A stretch of DNA of 64,000 nt from Amycolatopsis acididurans (lineage in GTDB: Bacteria > Actinomycetota > Actinomycetes > Mycobacteriales > Pseudonocardiaceae): NCBI RefSeq assembly GCF_012328925.1, contig NZ_JAAXLS010000003.1:186001-250000 (forward strand), read 5' to 3'. A program made the translations under genes and the position numbers. Positions 62,323-64,000 of the stretch are shown here, piece by piece (position 1 is the stretch's first letter; every line of letters starts with the position of its first letter). The notes below the pieces were generated by a model. It ran no database searches and was not told where the DNA came from. It worked only from the letters and a program-made list of their open reading frames with translations.

Positions 62323-64000
62323 CTACGAGGCAGACGTGACTCGGTACACGTCGTAGACGCCCTCGACGCCGCGGACGACCTTGAGCACGTGGCCGAGGTG
62401 CTTGGGGTCGCCCATCTCGAAGGCGAACCGGCTGACCGCGACCCGGTCCCGCGACGTGGTCACCGACGCGGACAGGATGTTGACCTTCTCGTCGGCCAGC
62501 ACCTTCGTCACGTCCGAGAGCAGCCGGTGCCGGTCCAGGGCCTCGACCTGGATGGACACCAGGAACACCGAGTTCTCCGACGGCGCCCACTCGACCTCGA
62601 CCAGCCGCTCCGGCTGCTTGCGCAGGTCTTCGGCGTTGGTGCAGTCGGTGCGGTGCACGCTCACGCCACCGCCGCGCGTGACGAAACCGAGGATCTCGTC
62701 GCCCGGCACCGGGGTGCAGCAGCGCGCCAGCTTGGCCCACACGTCGCTCGCGCCCTTGACGATCACGCCGACGTCGCCCGCGCCGCGCCGCCGCGTCACG
62801 GTGGACGGCGTGGACCGTGCGGCCAGCTCCTCCTCGGCCTCCTCGACGCCGCCGATCAGCGCGACCAGCCGCTGCACGACGTGCTTCGCGCTGGTGTGGC
62901 CCTCGCCGACGGCCGCGTACAGCGAGCTGATGTCCGGGTGCCGCAGCTCGGCGGCCAGCGCGCCCATGGACTCGGCGGACACCAGCCGCTGCATGGGAAG
63001 GCCGACCTTGCGGATCTCCTTGGTGATCGCGTCCTTGCCCGCCTCGATCGCCTCGTCGCGGCGTTCCTTGGCGAACCACTGCCGGATCTTCGCGCGGGCC
63101 TTGGGCGAGCGCGCGAACTGCAGCCAGTCGCGGCTCGGTCCGGCGTTCTCCGCCTTGGACGTGAAGATCTCGACCACGTCGCCGTTCTCGAGCTTGCGCT
63201 CCAGCGCGACCAGCCTGCCGTTGACGCGCGCACCGATGCAGCGGTGCCCGACCTCGGTGTGCACGGCGTAGGCGAAGTCGACCGGTGTACCGCCGACCGG
63301 CAGGGTGACCACGTCACCCTTGGGCGTGAACACGAAGATCTCGCGGGCCGCGAGCTCGTAGCGCAGCGAATCGAGGAACTCGCCGGGGTCGGCGGCCTCA
63401 CGCTGCCAGTCGAGCAGCTGCCGCATCCACGCCATCTCGTCGACGTCGACGGCGGTGCCCTTGTGGGTGCCCTTGGTCTCCTTGTAGCGCCAGTGCGCCG
63501 CGATGCCGTACTCGGCGGTGTGGTGCATCTCGTAGGTGCGGATCTGCACCTCGAGCGGCTTGCCGTCCGGCCCGATCACGGTGGTGTGCAGCGACTGGTA
63601 CACGCCGAAGCGGGGCTGGGCGATGTAGTCCTTGAACCGGCCGGGCATCGGCTGCCACAGCGCGTGCACGACGCCCATGGCCGCGTAGCAGTCGCGCACG
63701 TCCTCGACCAGGATGCGCACGCCCACCAGGTCGTGGATGTCGTCGAGATCGCGGCCGCGCACGATCATCTTCTGGTGGATCGAGTAGTAGTGCTTGGGCC
63801 TGCCCTCGACCTTCGCGGTGATCCGTGAGTTGCCCAGGCTCGTGGTCAGCTCGTCGATCACCTTGCGCAGGTAGATGTCACGCGAGGGGGCGCGGTCGGC
63901 GACCAGGCGCACGATCTCGTCGTACTTCTTGGGCTGCAGGATCGCGAACGCGAGGTCCTCCAGCTCCCATTTCACCGTGGCCATGCCGAGCCGGTGCGCG
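62323..64000 (-). CDS. rel: Bifunctional (p)ppGpp synthetase/hydrolase Rel, 5' end beyond window
   Basis: The last ~559 residues of a long RSH protein. Synthetase domain: [47 protein letters not shown] and [20 protein letters not shown]. Then TGS ([20 protein letters not shown]), helical/zinc-finger-like [19 protein letters not shown], and C-terminal ACT ([20 protein letters not shown]). The HD hydrolase domain lies past base 64000. It makes and degrades the stringent-response alarmone. Confidence 0.96.
   Translation of the reverse strand, partial: AHRLGMATVKWELEDLAFAILQPKKYDEIVRLVADRAPSRDIYLRKVIDELTTSLGNSRITAKVEGRPKHYYSIHQKMIVRGRDLDDIHDLVGVRILVEDVRDCYAAMGVVHALWQPMPGRFKDYIAQPRFGVYQSLHTTVIGPDGKPLEVQIRTYEMHHTAEYGIAAHWRYKETKGTHKGTAVDVDEMAWMRQLLDWQREAADPGEFLDSLRYELAAREIFVFTPKGDVVTLPVGGTPVDFAYAVHTEVGHRCIGARVNGRLVALERKLENGDVVEIFTSKAENAGPSRDWLQFARSPKARAKIRQWFAKERRDEAIEAGKDAITKEIRKVGLPMQRLVSAESMGALAAELRHPDISSLYAAVGEGHTSAKHVVQRLVALIGGVEEAEEELAARSTPSTVTRRRGAGDVGVIVKGASDVWAKLARCCTPVPGDEILGFVTRGGGVSVHRTDCTNAEDLRKQPERLVEVEWAPSENSVFLVSIQVEALDRHRLLSDVTKVLADEKVNILSASVTTSRDRVAVSRFAFEMGDPKHLGHVLKVVRGVEGVYDVYRVTSAS

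Overview
The window is GC-rich chromosomal DNA from an actinomycete, most likely a Pseudonocardiaceae member close to Amycolatopsis. Supporting signs are strong G/C third positions, many GTG starts with GTGA/ATGA/TGATG stop-start overlaps, an SsgA-family cell-division protein, a PknG/GlnH/GlnX operon, a PAC2 protein and a Rel–cyclophilin–MBL neighbourhood. I see no rRNA, tRNA, insertion sequence, phage or CRISPR array. Both edge genes are cut: the copper amine oxidase at the left and Rel at the right.

Layout. 1-5.4 kb: amine catabolism (copper amine oxidase, two APC permeases, IclR). 5.4-10.4 kb: a tricarballylate-type cluster (MFS, TcuA-like flavoprotein, PrpF-like isomerase, divergent LysR). 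10.4-12 kb: amtB-glnK. 12-14.3 kb: MFS exporter and divergent LysR. 14.3-17.4 kb: glycine-betaine type ABC transporter with an intrinsic terminator. 17.6-26.2 kb: a seven-gene signalling operon glnX-glnH-(unknown)-pknG-PP2C-VWA-FHA. 26.4-29.1 kb: lutABC lactate oxidation. 29.2-33.9 kb: CYP199-like P450 with a VanB-type reductase, IclR, acetamidase/formamidase and SDR. 33.9-40.4 kb: sigma-like protein, orphan AbiEi-like protein, hmgA, esterase, GH3 enzyme, oxidoreductase remnant and PAC2 protein. 40.6-44.3 kb: a compact terpenoid operon (class II terpene cyclase, P450, UbiA-type prenyltransferase/cyclase). 44.3-47.8 kb: methyltransferase, MmuM-type homocysteine methyltransferase, TetR and a DapA-family aldolase. 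48.2-52 kb: XRE-YdcF-WbqC operon, then a MerR protein fused to beta-clamp-like domains. 52-64 kb: mostly core genes (SthA, class A PBP, phosphodiester glycosidase, SsgB-like, YibE/F, MBL hydrolase, cyclophilin, enoyl-CoA hydratase, Rel).

The most unusual features are four. (1) The PknG operon extends into a phosphatase/VWA/FHA module in which kinase, phosphatase and FHA protein all carry similar zinc ribbons. (2) One protein joins a MerR DNA-binding domain to what reads as domains II and III of a DNA polymerase sliding clamp. (3) The three-gene terpenoid operon pairs a DXDD cyclase with a UbiA protein and lacks any class I synthase or prenyl-diphosphate synthase nearby. (4) A dispersed 13-bp element, GTCC-NN-TGTGGAC, has at least eight exact copies and forces rare codons inside genes, which suggests selection on the DNA itself.

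Functions are inferred from motifs and remembered family features; no database search was run. Start codons were moved from the longest open frame where a Shine-Dalgarno site, overlap or family N-terminus argued for it, and this is stated per gene.
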